Translations under genes and position numbers: made by a program | Shown: piece after piece, positions 25,804 to 35,602 of the stretch | Numbering within the stretch: position 1 is the first letter of the stretch | How the letters are laid out: every line of letters begins with the position of its first letter | Origin: Pseudogulbenkiania sp. MAI-1 | GTDB taxonomy: Bacteria; Pseudomonadota; Gammaproteobacteria; Burkholderiales; Chromobacteriaceae | Assembly (NCBI RefSeq): GCF_000527175.1 | Contig: NZ_AZUR01000001.1 | Location: 3,435,001 to 3,499,000 of the forward strand | Direction of reading: 5' to 3' | Length of the DNA: 64,000 nt | The notes under the pieces: model-generated | Databases searched by the model: none | What the model saw: only the letters and a program-made list of their open reading frames with translations | What the model was told of the DNA's origin: nothing

Positions 25804-27240
25804 ATGACTAGTCCACGCATGAAGAAACTGGCCCTGCTGACCGCCGGGGCCCTGGCAGGCGGCGCCTTGACCCTGAGCCTGCAGGCCTTCGCCGACAAGG
25901 ACAACAGCGCCCCGCTGCCGCTCAACGAGTTGCGTACCTTTGCCGAAGTGTTCGGCCGCATCAAGCAGGACTACGTCGAGCCGGTGGACGACAAGAAACT
26001 GATCAATGAGGCGATCAAGGGCATGCTGACCGGCCTCGATCCGCACTCCGACTACCTCGACCCCGAGGCCTTCAAGGAAATGCGCGAAGGCACCCAGGGC
26101 GAATTCGGCGGCCTTGGCATCGAGATCGGCGCCGAAGACGGCCTGGTCAAGGTCATCGCCCCGATCGAGGACACCCCGGCGCAGAAGGCCGGCATCAAGA
26201 GCGGCGACCTGATCGTCAAGATCGACGACACCCCGGTGCGCGGCCTGAGCCTCAACGACGCCGTCAAGCGCATGCGCGGCAAACCCGGCACCAAGGTCAC
26301 CCTGACCATCGCCCGCAAGAGCGAGACCAAGCCGCGCGTGGTGACGCTGGTGCGCGCGGTGATCAAGACCAAGAGCGTGAAGTTCAAGCTGCTGGAACAG
26401 GATTACGGCTACGTGCGCGTCACCCAGTTCCAGGAGCACACGGTGGAGAACCTGGCCCAGGCGCTGCAGACGCTGTACAAGGACAACAAGACCCCGCTCA
26501 AGGGCGTGATCCTCGACCTGCGCGACGACCCGGGCGGCCTGCTCAACGGCGCCGTCGGCGTCTCCGCCGCCTTCCTGCCCAAGGACGCCCTGGTGGTGTA
26601 CACCGAAGGCCGCGCCGAAGATTCCAAGATGCGGCTGACCGCCAAGGTGCAGAACTACGCCCGCGGCGGAGCCGACCCGCTGGCCAAGCTGCCGGCCGGC
26701 ATCAAGAGCATTCCGATGGTGGTGCTGGTCAATGGCGGCTCGGCCTCGGCCTCGGAAATCGTCGCCGGTGCGCTGCAGGACCACAAGCGCGCCGTCGTGG
26801 TCGGTACCCAGACCTTCGGCAAGGGCTCGGTACAGTCGGTGCTGCCACTGGGCAACGCCGGCGGCATCAAGCTGACCACCGCGCGCTATTTCACGCCGAA
26901 CGGCCGCTCGATTCAGGCCAAGGGCATCGAGCCCGACGTGCTGGTCGAGGACGGCACGCTCAGCACCAGCGAGCAGCAGGCGCTGCGCGTGCGCGAGGCC
27001 GACCTGGAAAACCACCTGTCCAACCCCAATGGCGACGACAAGACCCCGGCCAAGCCGGTGCTCAAGCGCCCGGCGGTGAAACCGGCCACCCCGGCACCGT
27101 CGGCGCCGGACAACGGCAAGGAGCCGCCGAGCGACGAAGCGTCCGCGCGCGAGCCGAACCCGAAAACCGATTACCAGTTGGGACAGGCCTTGAACATCCT
27201 CAAGGTGCAGCAGATCCTGATCGATAAGAAAGGCAGCTAA
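25804..27240 (+). CDS. C-terminal processing peptidase, S41 family (CtpA-like)
   Basis: A 478-residue periplasmic serine protease. The signal peptide is followed by a PDZ domain (about residues 90-180, with GIEIGAEDGLVKVIAPI), then the S41 catalytic core. The Ser-Lys dyad is Ser315 in GGSASASEI and Lys340 in TFGKGSVQ. A Pro/Lys-rich segment precedes the last helix. The second ATG at 25819 (MKKLALL) is an equally good start. Neighbour envC suggests a role in cell-wall hydrolase turnover; this is inference. Confidence 0.94.
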   Translation: MTSPRMKKLALLTAGALAGGALTLSLQAFADKDNSAPLPLNELRTFAEVFGRIKQDYVEPVDDKKLINEAIKGMLTGLDPHSDYLDPEAFKEMREGTQGEFGGLGIEIGAEDGLVKVIAPIEDTPAQKAGIKSGDLIVKIDDTPVRGLSLNDAVKRMRGKPGTKVTLTIARKSETKPRVVTLVRAVIKTKSVKFKLLEQDYGYVRVTQFQEHTVENLAQALQTLYKDNKTPLKGVILDLRDDPGGLLNGAVGVSAAFLPKDALVVYTEGRAEDSKMRLTAKVQNYARGGADPLAKLPAGIKSIPMVVLVNGGSASASEIVAGALQDHKRAVVVGTQTFGKGSVQSVLPLGNAGGIKLTTARYFTPNGRSIQAKGIEPDVLVEDGTLSTSEQQALRVREADLENHLSNPNGDDKTPAKPVLKRPAVKPATPAPSAPDNGKEPPSDEASAREPNPKTDYQLGQALNILKVQQILIDKKGS

Positions 27241-27470
27241 CACAGCCTACCCGCCGGCAGGCATGGCGTCCGACACCAAGGCGCCTTGCCCTGCCCGCGA
27301 GGGAACCCTCCCCCTGCCCCCGTGCAGAAACCGCTGTCGTCACGGCAGTGGGCATCCCATGCGAGCCAGACGCAGATCAGGTGAAAACGCTGCCGCCTGA
27401 TGAAATACGCCCTCATTCCTGCTACCCTTGGCGCCACCTCAACTCGACTTCGGCGGGAGCCTGAACCGAC

Positions 27471-28781
27471 ATGCTGACCAGGGAGTTTGTCCTCTCTTTT
27501 CGTGAAGCCGCCCCCTACATCAACGCCTTCCGCGGCAAGACCTTCGTCATGGCGATCAACGGCGAGACCGTGCGCGACGGCCGCTTTCCCAGCCTGGCCA
27601 AGGACATCCAGCTCTTGGTGAGCCTCGGGGTGCGTATCGTGCTGGTGCACGGCGCACGCTGGCAAATCGATACCCTCGCCCAGCGCGCCGGCCATGCCCA
27701 GGTCTTCCACGGCGACAAGCGCAGCACCGACAGCAAGACGCTGGAACTGGTCAAACAGGCGGTCGGCTATACCCGTCACGAGATCGAAGCCGCGCTGTCG
27801 GCCAGCATGCGCCACGTCCCGGTCCAGGGCAGCCAGCTGCGCATCGCCGGCGGCAACTACCTCACCGCCCAGCCGGTGGGCGTGCTCGACGGCATGGACA
27901 TGCAGTACACCGGCAGCGTGCGGCGCATCGACACCGAAGCGATGCAGGCGCGCCTCGATGCCGGCGAGCTGGTTCTGGTGTCCTGCATCGGCTACTCCCC
28001 CACCGGCGAGGCGTTCAACCTGACGATGGAAGAGGTCGCCACCCAGATCGCCATCGCCCTGAAGGCCGAGAAACTGCTGTTCATGGTGGACAGTCAGGGA
28101 GTGACCAACAGCCGCGGCGAGTTTGCCAGCACGCTGACCGCCCAGGAAGCCGAGGCGCTGATCGCCAGCGGCAACCTGAGCGGCGACGTGGCCGCCTACA
28201 TGCCGTGCGCGGTCAAGGCAGTACGGCAGGGGGTGGCCCGCGCCCACATGATCGGCCGCTTCGACGACGGCGCCATCCTGGAAGAACTGTTCACCGACGG
28301 CGGCAACGGCACCATGCTGGCGCGCGATCCACTGGTGAAGGTACGCAACGCCTCGATCGACGACATCGGCGACATCATCGACCTGATCCGCCCGCTCGAA
28401 GAACAGGGCATCCTGGTCAAGCGCAGCCGCGAGCTCTTGGAGATGGAGATCAAGTCGTATTCGGTGCTGGAGCACGACGGCAAGATCTTCGGCTGCGTCG
28501 CCATGCACCCCTTCCCCGACGCCGGCATGGCCGAGCTGGCCTGCCTGGCGGTCTCGCAGCAGAAACGCGACGCCGGCTTCGGCGAGGAACTGCTCAAGCA
28601 CGTCGAGTACCTGGCACGGGCGCAAGGCATGGCCTCGCTGTTCGTGCTCACCACCCAGACCGCGCACTGGTTTGTCGAGCGCGGCTTCGTCGCCGCCGAC
28701 ATCAGCCAGCTGCCGCTGGGCAAGCAGCAGCTCTACAATTACCAGCGCCGCTCCAAGGTGTTCATCAAGCCGCTGCATTGA
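27471..28781 (+). CDS. argA: Amino-acid N-acetyltransferase (N-acetylglutamate synthase) ArgA
   Basis: First step of arginine synthesis: acetyl-CoA + glutamate. It has 436 residues: an amino-acid-kinase-like domain (about 20-285, GVRIVLVHGARWQID) that lacks kinase activity in this family, then a GNAT acetyltransferase domain (about 290-436, GCVAMHPFPDAGMAELACLAV and FVLTTQTAHWFVERGF). The 230-nt gap upstream shows a GGGAG ribosome site and nothing else I recognise; no ARG box was identified. Confidence 0.96.
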   Translation: MLTREFVLSFREAAPYINAFRGKTFVMAINGETVRDGRFPSLAKDIQLLVSLGVRIVLVHGARWQIDTLAQRAGHAQVFHGDKRSTDSKTLELVKQAVGYTRHEIEAALSASMRHVPVQGSQLRIAGGNYLTAQPVGVLDGMDMQYTGSVRRIDTEAMQARLDAGELVLVSCIGYSPTGEAFNLTMEEVATQIAIALKAEKLLFMVDSQGVTNSRGEFASTLTAQEAEALIASGNLSGDVAAYMPCAVKAVRQGVARAHMIGRFDDGAILEELFTDGGNGTMLARDPLVKVRNASIDDIGDIIDLIRPLEEQGILVKRSRELLEMEIKSYSVLEHDGKIFGCVAMHPFPDAGMAELACLAVSQQKRDAGFGEELLKHVEYLARAQGMASLFVLTTQTAHWFVERGFVAADISQLPLGKQQLYNYQRRSKVFIKPLH

Positions 28782-28831
28782 GCCCTTGCGCCCGCCCTGC
28801 CCTGATCAAGGGCGCCGCAAAGGGGAGCCAC

Positions 28832-28863
28832 GACAGGTTCCAGCCCCGGCTGGAAGCCCTGTC
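28832..28863 (+). terminator. Hairpin after argA
   Basis: Long stem of 8 + 6 bp with a 2-nt bulge (TTCCAGCC/GGCTGGAA inside GACAGG/CCTGTC). No T-run follows, so termination is uncertain. Confidence 0.45.
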
Positions 28864-28920
28864 ATCTCTATGACACAATACGGTAGTAATCTGTTATCCA
28901 AATAGCTGCAAGGAAGCGCA

Positions 28921-29196
28921 ATGGCTAGAACCGTCAACTGCATCAAGCTGGGCCGCGAGGCGGAAGGCATGGACTTCCCGCCGCTGCCGGGTGAACTGGG
29001 CAAGCGGGTATACGAGAACGTCTCCAAGGAAGCCTGGCAAGGCTGGTTGCGTTATCAGACCATGCTGATCAACGAGAACCGCCTCAACCTGGCCGACGCC
29101 CGCGCGCGCCAGTATCTGGCCGCCCAGTTGGAGGCCTATTTCTTCGGCGACGGCGCCGATGCGCCGGCGGGTTATACCCCACCAGGCAGCAACTAA
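28921..29196 (+). CDS. yggX: Fe(2+)-trafficking / oxidative damage protection protein YggX
   Basis: 91 residues covering the full YggX family. It begins MARTVNCIKLGREAEGMDFPP with the single conserved Cys, and contains KEAWQGWLRYQTMLINENRLNL. It protects Fe-S proteins from oxidation in enterobacteria. AAGGAAG ribosome site upstream and a strong terminator downstream mark a single-gene unit. Confidence 0.97.
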   Translation: MARTVNCIKLGREAEGMDFPPLPGELGKRVYENVSKEAWQGWLRYQTMLINENRLNLADARARQYLAAQLEAYFFGDGADAPAGYTPPGSN

Positions 29197-29203
29197 CCAC
29201 GGC

Positions 29204-29228
29204 AAAGCCCTCCGCGCGAGGGCTTTTT
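29204..29228 (+). terminator. Terminator after yggX
   Basis: Perfect 9-bp stem AAAGCCCTC/GAGGGCTTT, 5-nt loop, T-run. Confidence 0.93.
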
Positions 29229-29263
29229 CGTCCCTACAACCTCGCAAGCATCCCAGAACAACC

Positions 29264-31318
29264 ATGTCGCAACAGAACGACCTGCTGCTCAACCGCGAGC
29301 TCGGACTGATCCAATTCAACCGGCGCGTCCTGGCTCAGGCCGAAGACCCTCGGCTCCCTCTCCTTGAGCGGCTGCGCTTCCTGTGCATCGTCTCATCCAA
29401 CCTGGATGAATTCTTCGAAGTCCGCATGGCCTGGCTCAACGAGATGGTGGAAACCCAGCCGGACACGCCGCTGCCGGACGGCATGACGCCGCACCAGGCG
29501 CGGCGCAAGGTATCGGAGGCCACCCACGCGCTGATCCGCGAGCAGTACGCCGTGATGCGCGATACGCTGTTCCCGGCGCTGCGCGAGGAAGGCATCCTGT
29601 TCCTGCGGCGCATCGACTGGACCGACGAGCAGCGCGAATGGGTCAAGGGCTATTTCTTCCGCGAGGTGATGCCGCTGTTGACGCCGATCGGGCTCGATCC
29701 GTCCCACCCCTTCCCCAAGGTGCTGAACAAGTCGTTGAACTTCGCCGTGGAACTGGAGGGCAAGGACGCCTTCGGCCGCCAGTCCGGCATCGCCATCGTG
29801 CAGGCGCCGCGCATCCTGCCGCGCGTGATCAAGCTGCCGGAGCATCTGTCCGACGGCAAGCACATGTTCGTGTTCCTGTCCTCGATCCTGCACGCCCACG
29901 TGCACGAGCTGTTCCTCGGCATGACGGTGAAGGGCTGCTACCAGTTCCGCGTCACGCGCGACAGCGAGCTGAACGTGGAAGACGAGGACATGAAGAACCT
30001 GCGCACCGCCTTGCAGGGCGAATTGCGCCAGCGCCAGTTCGGCGAGGGGGTGCGGCTGGAGATCGCCGACACCTGCCCGCAGCACATGCAGGACTTCCTG
30101 GTCACCCAGTTCGGGCTGGAGCCGGAAAACGTCTACCGCGTCGACGGCCCGGTCAACCTGGTGCGACTGATGCAGGTGCCGGACCTGGTCGACCGCCCGG
30201 ACCTCAAGTTCGCCTCGTTCGTGCCGACCCTGCCGGCTTCGCTGCAGAAGAAATCCAGCCTGTTCGACGCGATCCGCCAGGGCGACATCCTGCTGCACCA
30301 CCCCTACCAGAGCTTCCAGCCGGTGATCGACCTGTTGAACCTGGCCGCCACCGACCCGCAGGTGGTGGCGATCAAGATGACGGTGTACCGCACCGGCACC
30401 GACTCGGTGCTGATGGAGTCGCTGATCGCCGCCGCCCGCGCCGGCAAGCAGGTGACGGTGGTGGTGGAGCTGATGGCGCGCTTCGACGAGGAGGCCAACA
30501 TCAGCTGGGCCTCGCGCCTGGAAGACGCCGGCGCGCACGTGGTGTACGGCGTGTTCGGCTACAAGGTGCACGCCAAGATGCTGATGGTGGTGCGGCGCGA
30601 GGAGAACGGCCTGAAGCGCTACGTGCACCTGGGCACCGGCAACTATCACCCGCGCACCGCCCGCCTCTACACCGACTTCGGCCTGATCTCCTGCAACGAA
30701 CAGTTGGCCAGCGACGTCAACGACCTGTTCATCGAACTGACCGGCTTGGGCAAGGCGAGCAAATTGAAGCTGCTGCACCAGTCGCCGTTCACGCTGCACA
30801 GCATGATCCTGGAAGCGATCGAGCGCGAGGCCAAGCACGCCAGCGAAGGGCGCCCGGCACAGATCATCGCCAAGATGAACTCACTGCTGGAGCCGCAGGT
30901 AATCAACGCGCTGTACCGCGCGAGCCAGGCCGGGGTGAAGATCCAGCTGATCGTGCGCGGCGTGTGCGCCTTGCGTCCGGGCGTGGAGGGTCTGTCCGAC
31001 AACATCAGCGTGCGCTCCATCGTCGGCCGTTTCCTCGAGCATCCGCGCGTGTTCTACTTCTACAACGACCGTGCCGAAGACTTGTACTTCTCCAGCGCGG
31101 ACTGGATGGGGCGCAACTTCTTCCGCCGCATCGAGACCTGCGTGCCGGTGGTCGACCCCAAGATCAAGCGCCGCATGATCAAGGAAGGCCTGCGCATCTA
31201 CCTCGAGGACAACGCCAACGCCTGGGACATGCAGCCGGACGGCAGCTACAAGCGCCGCCATGCGCGCGGCAAGGTGCATTGCGCCCAGCAGACGCTGCTG
31301 GACGAGTACGCCGGCTGA
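29264..31318 (+). CDS. ppk1: Polyphosphate kinase Ppk1
   Basis: 684 residues; makes polyphosphate from ATP at the membrane. The order is N-terminal domain (NRELGLIQFNRRVLAQ, SSNLDEFFEVRMA), head domain, and two phospholipase-D-like C-terminal domains. The catalytic phospho-His is in GYKVHAKMLMV, and YVHLGTGNYHPRTARLY follows. The ATG at 29264 gives the family N-terminus; an upstream in-frame extension runs through the yggX terminator and was discarded. No ppx is adjacent. Confidence 0.97.
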   Translation: MSQQNDLLLNRELGLIQFNRRVLAQAEDPRLPLLERLRFLCIVSSNLDEFFEVRMAWLNEMVETQPDTPLPDGMTPHQARRKVSEATHALIREQYAVMRDTLFPALREEGILFLRRIDWTDEQREWVKGYFFREVMPLLTPIGLDPSHPFPKVLNKSLNFAVELEGKDAFGRQSGIAIVQAPRILPRVIKLPEHLSDGKHMFVFLSSILHAHVHELFLGMTVKGCYQFRVTRDSELNVEDEDMKNLRTALQGELRQRQFGEGVRLEIADTCPQHMQDFLVTQFGLEPENVYRVDGPVNLVRLMQVPDLVDRPDLKFASFVPTLPASLQKKSSLFDAIRQGDILLHHPYQSFQPVIDLLNLAATDPQVVAIKMTVYRTGTDSVLMESLIAAARAGKQVTVVVELMARFDEEANISWASRLEDAGAHVVYGVFGYKVHAKMLMVVRREENGLKRYVHLGTGNYHPRTARLYTDFGLISCNEQLASDVNDLFIELTGLGKASKLKLLHQSPFTLHSMILEAIEREAKHASEGRPAQIIAKMNSLLEPQVINALYRASQAGVKIQLIVRGVCALRPGVEGLSDNISVRSIVGRFLEHPRVFYFYNDRAEDLYFSSADWMGRNFFRRIETCVPVVDPKIKRRMIKEGLRIYLEDNANAWDMQPDGSYKRRHARGKVHCAQQTLLDEYAG

Positions 31319-31348
31319 GCGCTGAGTTCGGTCAGTCCGACAGAACAC

Positions 31349-31387
31349 ACGGCGGCCGGGCGGAACTTCCCGTCGGTCGCCGTTTCT
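31349..31387 (+). terminator. Terminator after ppk1
   Basis: ACGGCG-g-CCG pairs with CGG-t-CGCCGT around an internal loop and is followed by TTCTT. Moderate quality. Confidence 0.6.
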
Positions 31388-31419
31388 TATCCTTCCCTGC
31401 CCTCCTTCCGGAAATACCC

Positions 31420-31899
31420 TTGGATATCCTGCTCTACGCGCTGTCCGCCCTGTTGGTGCTCGCCGGCCTCGCCGGCACCGTGTTCCCCGCCCTGCCCGGC
31501 CTGCCGCTGATGCTGGGCGGCCTGCTGCTGGCGGGCTGGGTAGGCGACTTCCAGCAGATCGGCGCGGTCACACTGAGCCTGCTGGCGCTGCTCACCGCCA
31601 TCGGTCTCGCCGTCGATTTCGTGGCCGGCCTGCTCGGCGCCAAGGCCACCGGCGCCAGCCGGCAGGCGCTGTGGGGCGCGGTCATCGGCAGCGTGGTCGG
31701 GCTGTTCCTCGGGCTGGCGGGCGTCATTCTCGGCCCGCTGGTCGGCGCGGCGATCGGCGAATTCCTCGCCCGGCGCGACGTCTACCAGGCCGGCAAGGTC
31801 GGGCTCGGCACCTTCGCCGGCTTCATCGTCGGCACCGTGGCCAAGATCGGCTGCGCCTTCGCCATGCTGGCGACGTTCGCGCTGGCGCTGGTTTTCTAA
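31420..31899 (+). CDS. DUF456 domain-containing membrane protein
   Basis: A 159-residue protein that is almost wholly hydrophobic, with Gly-rich helices (LGGLLLAGWVGDFQQIG, LGAKATGASRQALWGAVIG, LVGAAIGEFLARRDVYQAGK) typical of the DUF456 family. It is likely an inner-membrane protein; function is unknown. A TTG at 31420 is the best start: it gives the usual short N-terminus before the first helix, and the frame upstream belongs to an antisense-like reading of ppk1. No clear ribosome site. Confidence 0.85.
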   Translation: MDILLYALSALLVLAGLAGTVFPALPGLPLMLGGLLLAGWVGDFQQIGAVTLSLLALLTAIGLAVDFVAGLLGAKATGASRQALWGAVIGSVVGLFLGLAGVILGPLVGAAIGEFLARRDVYQAGKVGLGTFAGFIVGTVAKIGCAFAMLATFALALVF

Positions 31900-32056
31900 A
31901 GCCGGCACCACAGCACGGTGGGGAGCTCGCCCCGCTGCCAGGCTTGTCGGTCCCTTCCTGCCGGTCGAAGCCGGTTCCTGCCGGAACCCTCCCCACCTCT
32001 TGGGCTTTTGGTAGAATCCCCCGGTTAACGATGCAACCAATCAGCGTGGAACCGTC

Positions 32057-33724
<1,668 letters not shown>

Positions 33725-33747
33725 GTCCCCGCCAGCCGCTTCAGACC

Positions 33748-33783
33748 AACCCCGCTCCGCCCCGTGGCGCAGCGGGGTTTCTT
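33748..33783 (+). terminator. Terminator after ettA
   Basis: 9-bp stem AACCCCGCT/AGCGGGGTT with a 14-nt loop, then TCTTT. Confidence 0.85.
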
Positions 33784-33850
33784 TGCGCGTGAACAAACCG
33801 TAACAATTGTTTCGTCAGCGGGGGCTTCAAACCCGCCGCGAAACGTGCCT

Positions 33851-33981
33851 AGAATGGGTCGTCTTTTTGCGAAGGGGCATTCGTCCCCCACCGTGAAAGG
33901 TGTGCAGGCTCATGCGGGGCCCATGCGTTGCCAGGGCGCCCGGCGGCCGTAAAAAAATCAAATACGCAGAGGAGAATCCTC
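33851..33981 (+). promoter_or_regulatory. Promoter and ~125-nt structured leader of the CBS-domain gene
   Basis: A TAGAAT -10-like hexamer at 33851-33856 precedes an unusually long leader. The leader contains a CACC-GTGAAA-GGTG hairpin (33889-33902), a GCGAAGGGG/CCCC-type pairing near 33868, and G/C-rich complementary blocks near 33915-33950, then an A7 run and a GAGGAG ribosome site at 33970. I could not match it to a riboswitch class I know. Confidence 0.4.
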
Positions 33982-34584
33982 ATGGAAAGCCAGTTCCACT
34001 TCCTGCCCACCGTCGCACTCCCGCCCACCACCGACCTGATCCGCCTCGATGCGCGTCCCCGGCCCTCGGTCACCATGGACAGTCCCGCTCTCGAGGTGAT
34101 GACCGATCTGAAAACGGTCGATCCGGTTAGCGTGTACGAAGACACTCCGCTCGACGACGCCCACCACGAAATGGTCAGCCGCGGCATCCGGCTGCTGTTC
34201 GTGACCGACGCCGCAGACCGCCTCGCGGGCCTGGTGACGGCCACCGACATGCTGGGGGAGCGGCCGATGCAGTGCATGCTCGGCCACAACAAGCGCCGCG
34301 CCGACCTGCTGGTGCGCGACGTGATGACGCCGCGCACCGAGCTCGAGGCCTTGAAGCTCGAGGACGTCGCCAGTGCCAAGGTCGGCCACATGGTCGCCAC
34401 CATGAAGCAGCACGGCCGCCAGCACGCGCTGGTAGTGGAACTCAATCCGACAACCGGCCACTACGAAGTGTGCGGCCTGTTCTCGACCACGCACATGGCG
34501 CGCCGCCTCGGCATCTCGCTGAATTTCATCCGCGTGCCACAGGCCTTCTCCGAGATCCAGCACTCGCTGCTGCACGAAAGTTGA
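33982..34584 (+). CDS. Two-CBS-domain protein
   Basis: 200 residues with two CBS domains (about 36-95 and 112-180), with DLKTVDPVSVYEDTPLDDAH and DVMTPRTELEALKLEDV. It has no catalytic or transport domain, so it is a stand-alone adenine-nucleotide-type sensor by family. The ATG at 33982 is chosen for the GAGGAG site 7 nt upstream. It is a single-gene unit with its own long leader and terminator. Partner unknown. Confidence 0.88.
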   Translation: MESQFHFLPTVALPPTTDLIRLDARPRPSVTMDSPALEVMTDLKTVDPVSVYEDTPLDDAHHEMVSRGIRLLFVTDAADRLAGLVTATDMLGERPMQCMLGHNKRRADLLVRDVMTPRTELEALKLEDVASAKVGHMVATMKQHGRQHALVVELNPTTGHYEVCGLFSTTHMARRLGISLNFIRVPQAFSEIQHSLLHES

Positions 34585-34605
34585 ATGCCCGGCGACCCCG
34601 CCCGG

Positions 34606-34630
34606 AGGCAGCCCGATGGCTGCCTTTTTT
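34606..34630 (+). terminator. Terminator after the CBS-domain gene
   Basis: 8-bp stem AGGCAGCC/GGCTGCCT with a 4-nt loop and a T6 run. Confidence 0.94.
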
Positions 34631-34772
34631 CATCCGCGCGCTCGGCGCCGTGACCGCCCGCGCCATGAATTTCTCTCATACCCCGATGGCCAGAAATCAT
34701 TTGTTCCGCCGCCTTGCCCTCCCTTAGCCTACGGGCATCGGCTCATACCGCCGACTACAAAGGGAGAAAACG

Positions 34773-35537
34773 ATGTCCTGCAAAAAAGTACTCACGCTGA
34801 CCCTGCTGTGCGCCCTGCCCTGGCTGGCCCAGGCCCAGACCGTGCGCATCGTGACCGACGCCAGCTATCCGCCGTTCTCGAAGATGAACCCGGATGGCAG
34901 CATCACCGGCTTCGATCCGGACATCACCCGCGCGCTGTGCGCCGAGGCCAAGCTGGAGTGCGAGCTGAAGGCGATGGACTTCGACGGCATCATCCCGGCA
35001 CTGCAGGCCAAGAAATTCGACGTGGCGATCGCCTCGATGAGCATCACGCCGGAGCGCGCCAAGGTGGTCGACTTCAGCGACATGTACTTCAAGATTCCCG
35101 GCCGCCTGATGGCCAAGGAAGGCACCCAGATCAACGACGCCTGGTTCAAGGGCAAGAAGATCGGCGTGCTGCGCAGCTCGACCCAGATGCAGGAGGCCAC
35201 CGCCAAGTGGGCGCCGATGGGCAGCAAGATCAAGGTCTACAGCAAGATCACCGACGCCTTCCTCGACCTGACCGGCCAGCGCCTCGACGCCGTCTACCTG
35301 GACGCCACCATCGGCGAGTCGGACTTCCTGCAAAAGCCGATGGGCAAGGGCTTCGCCTTTGTCGGTCCGGTCTACAACGACCCGAAGTACTACATGGGCG
35401 CGGCGATGGCAGTGGGCAAGGGCAACAAGGAATTGCGTGCCAAGCTCAACACGGCGCTCAAGCAGATTCTCAGCAACGGCACTTACAAGCAGATCCAGGC
35501 CAAGTACTTCAGCTACGACATCTACCCGTTCAAGTAA
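34773..35537 (+). CDS. Periplasmic amino-acid-binding protein (SBP family 3, basic amino acid type)
   Basis: 254 residues: signal peptide (1-21, LAQAQ cleavage), then the family 3 solute-binding fold: IVTDASYPPFSKMN, GFDPDITRALCAEA, FDGIIPALQAKKFDVAIASMS and TPERAKVVDFSDMY. The closest named relatives by motif are ArtJ/ArgT/HisJ-type binders of arginine, lysine or ornithine; substrate is not proved. No permease or ATPase gene is adjacent, so it must share a transporter encoded elsewhere. Confidence 0.9.
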   Translation: MSCKKVLTLTLLCALPWLAQAQTVRIVTDASYPPFSKMNPDGSITGFDPDITRALCAEAKLECELKAMDFDGIIPALQAKKFDVAIASMSITPERAKVVDFSDMYFKIPGRLMAKEGTQINDAWFKGKKIGVLRSSTQMQEATAKWAPMGSKIKVYSKITDAFLDLTGQRLDAVYLDATIGESDFLQKPMGKGFAFVGPVYNDPKYYMGAAMAVGKGNKELRAKLNTALKQILSNGTYKQIQAKYFSYDIYPFK

Positions 35538-35560
35538 TCCCCTCTCCTTCCCGACCTTCC

Positions 35561-35587
35561 GGCGGGCATGGCATAGCCGTGCCCGCC
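35561..35587 (+). other. Long hairpin in the alr leader
   Basis: 12-bp stem (GGCGGGCATGGC/GCCGTGCCCGCC, one G-U pair) with a 3-nt loop lies between the binding-protein gene and alr, ending 15 nt before the alr ATG. No T-run. It could end the upstream mRNA or limit alr translation. Confidence 0.55.
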
Positions 35588-35602
35588 GCCGAAAGCCCCG
35601 TC

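Noticed and set aside
29638..31899. A 753-codon open frame overlapping ppk1 and DUF456
   Set aside because: The first ~590 codons are an out-of-frame reading of ppk1; only the last 159 codons (from 31420) match a family.
31955..31985. Two copies of TTCCTGCCGG in the DUF456-ettA gap
   Set aside because: Only a 10-bp direct repeat with an 11-nt gap; too short and GC-rich to claim function.
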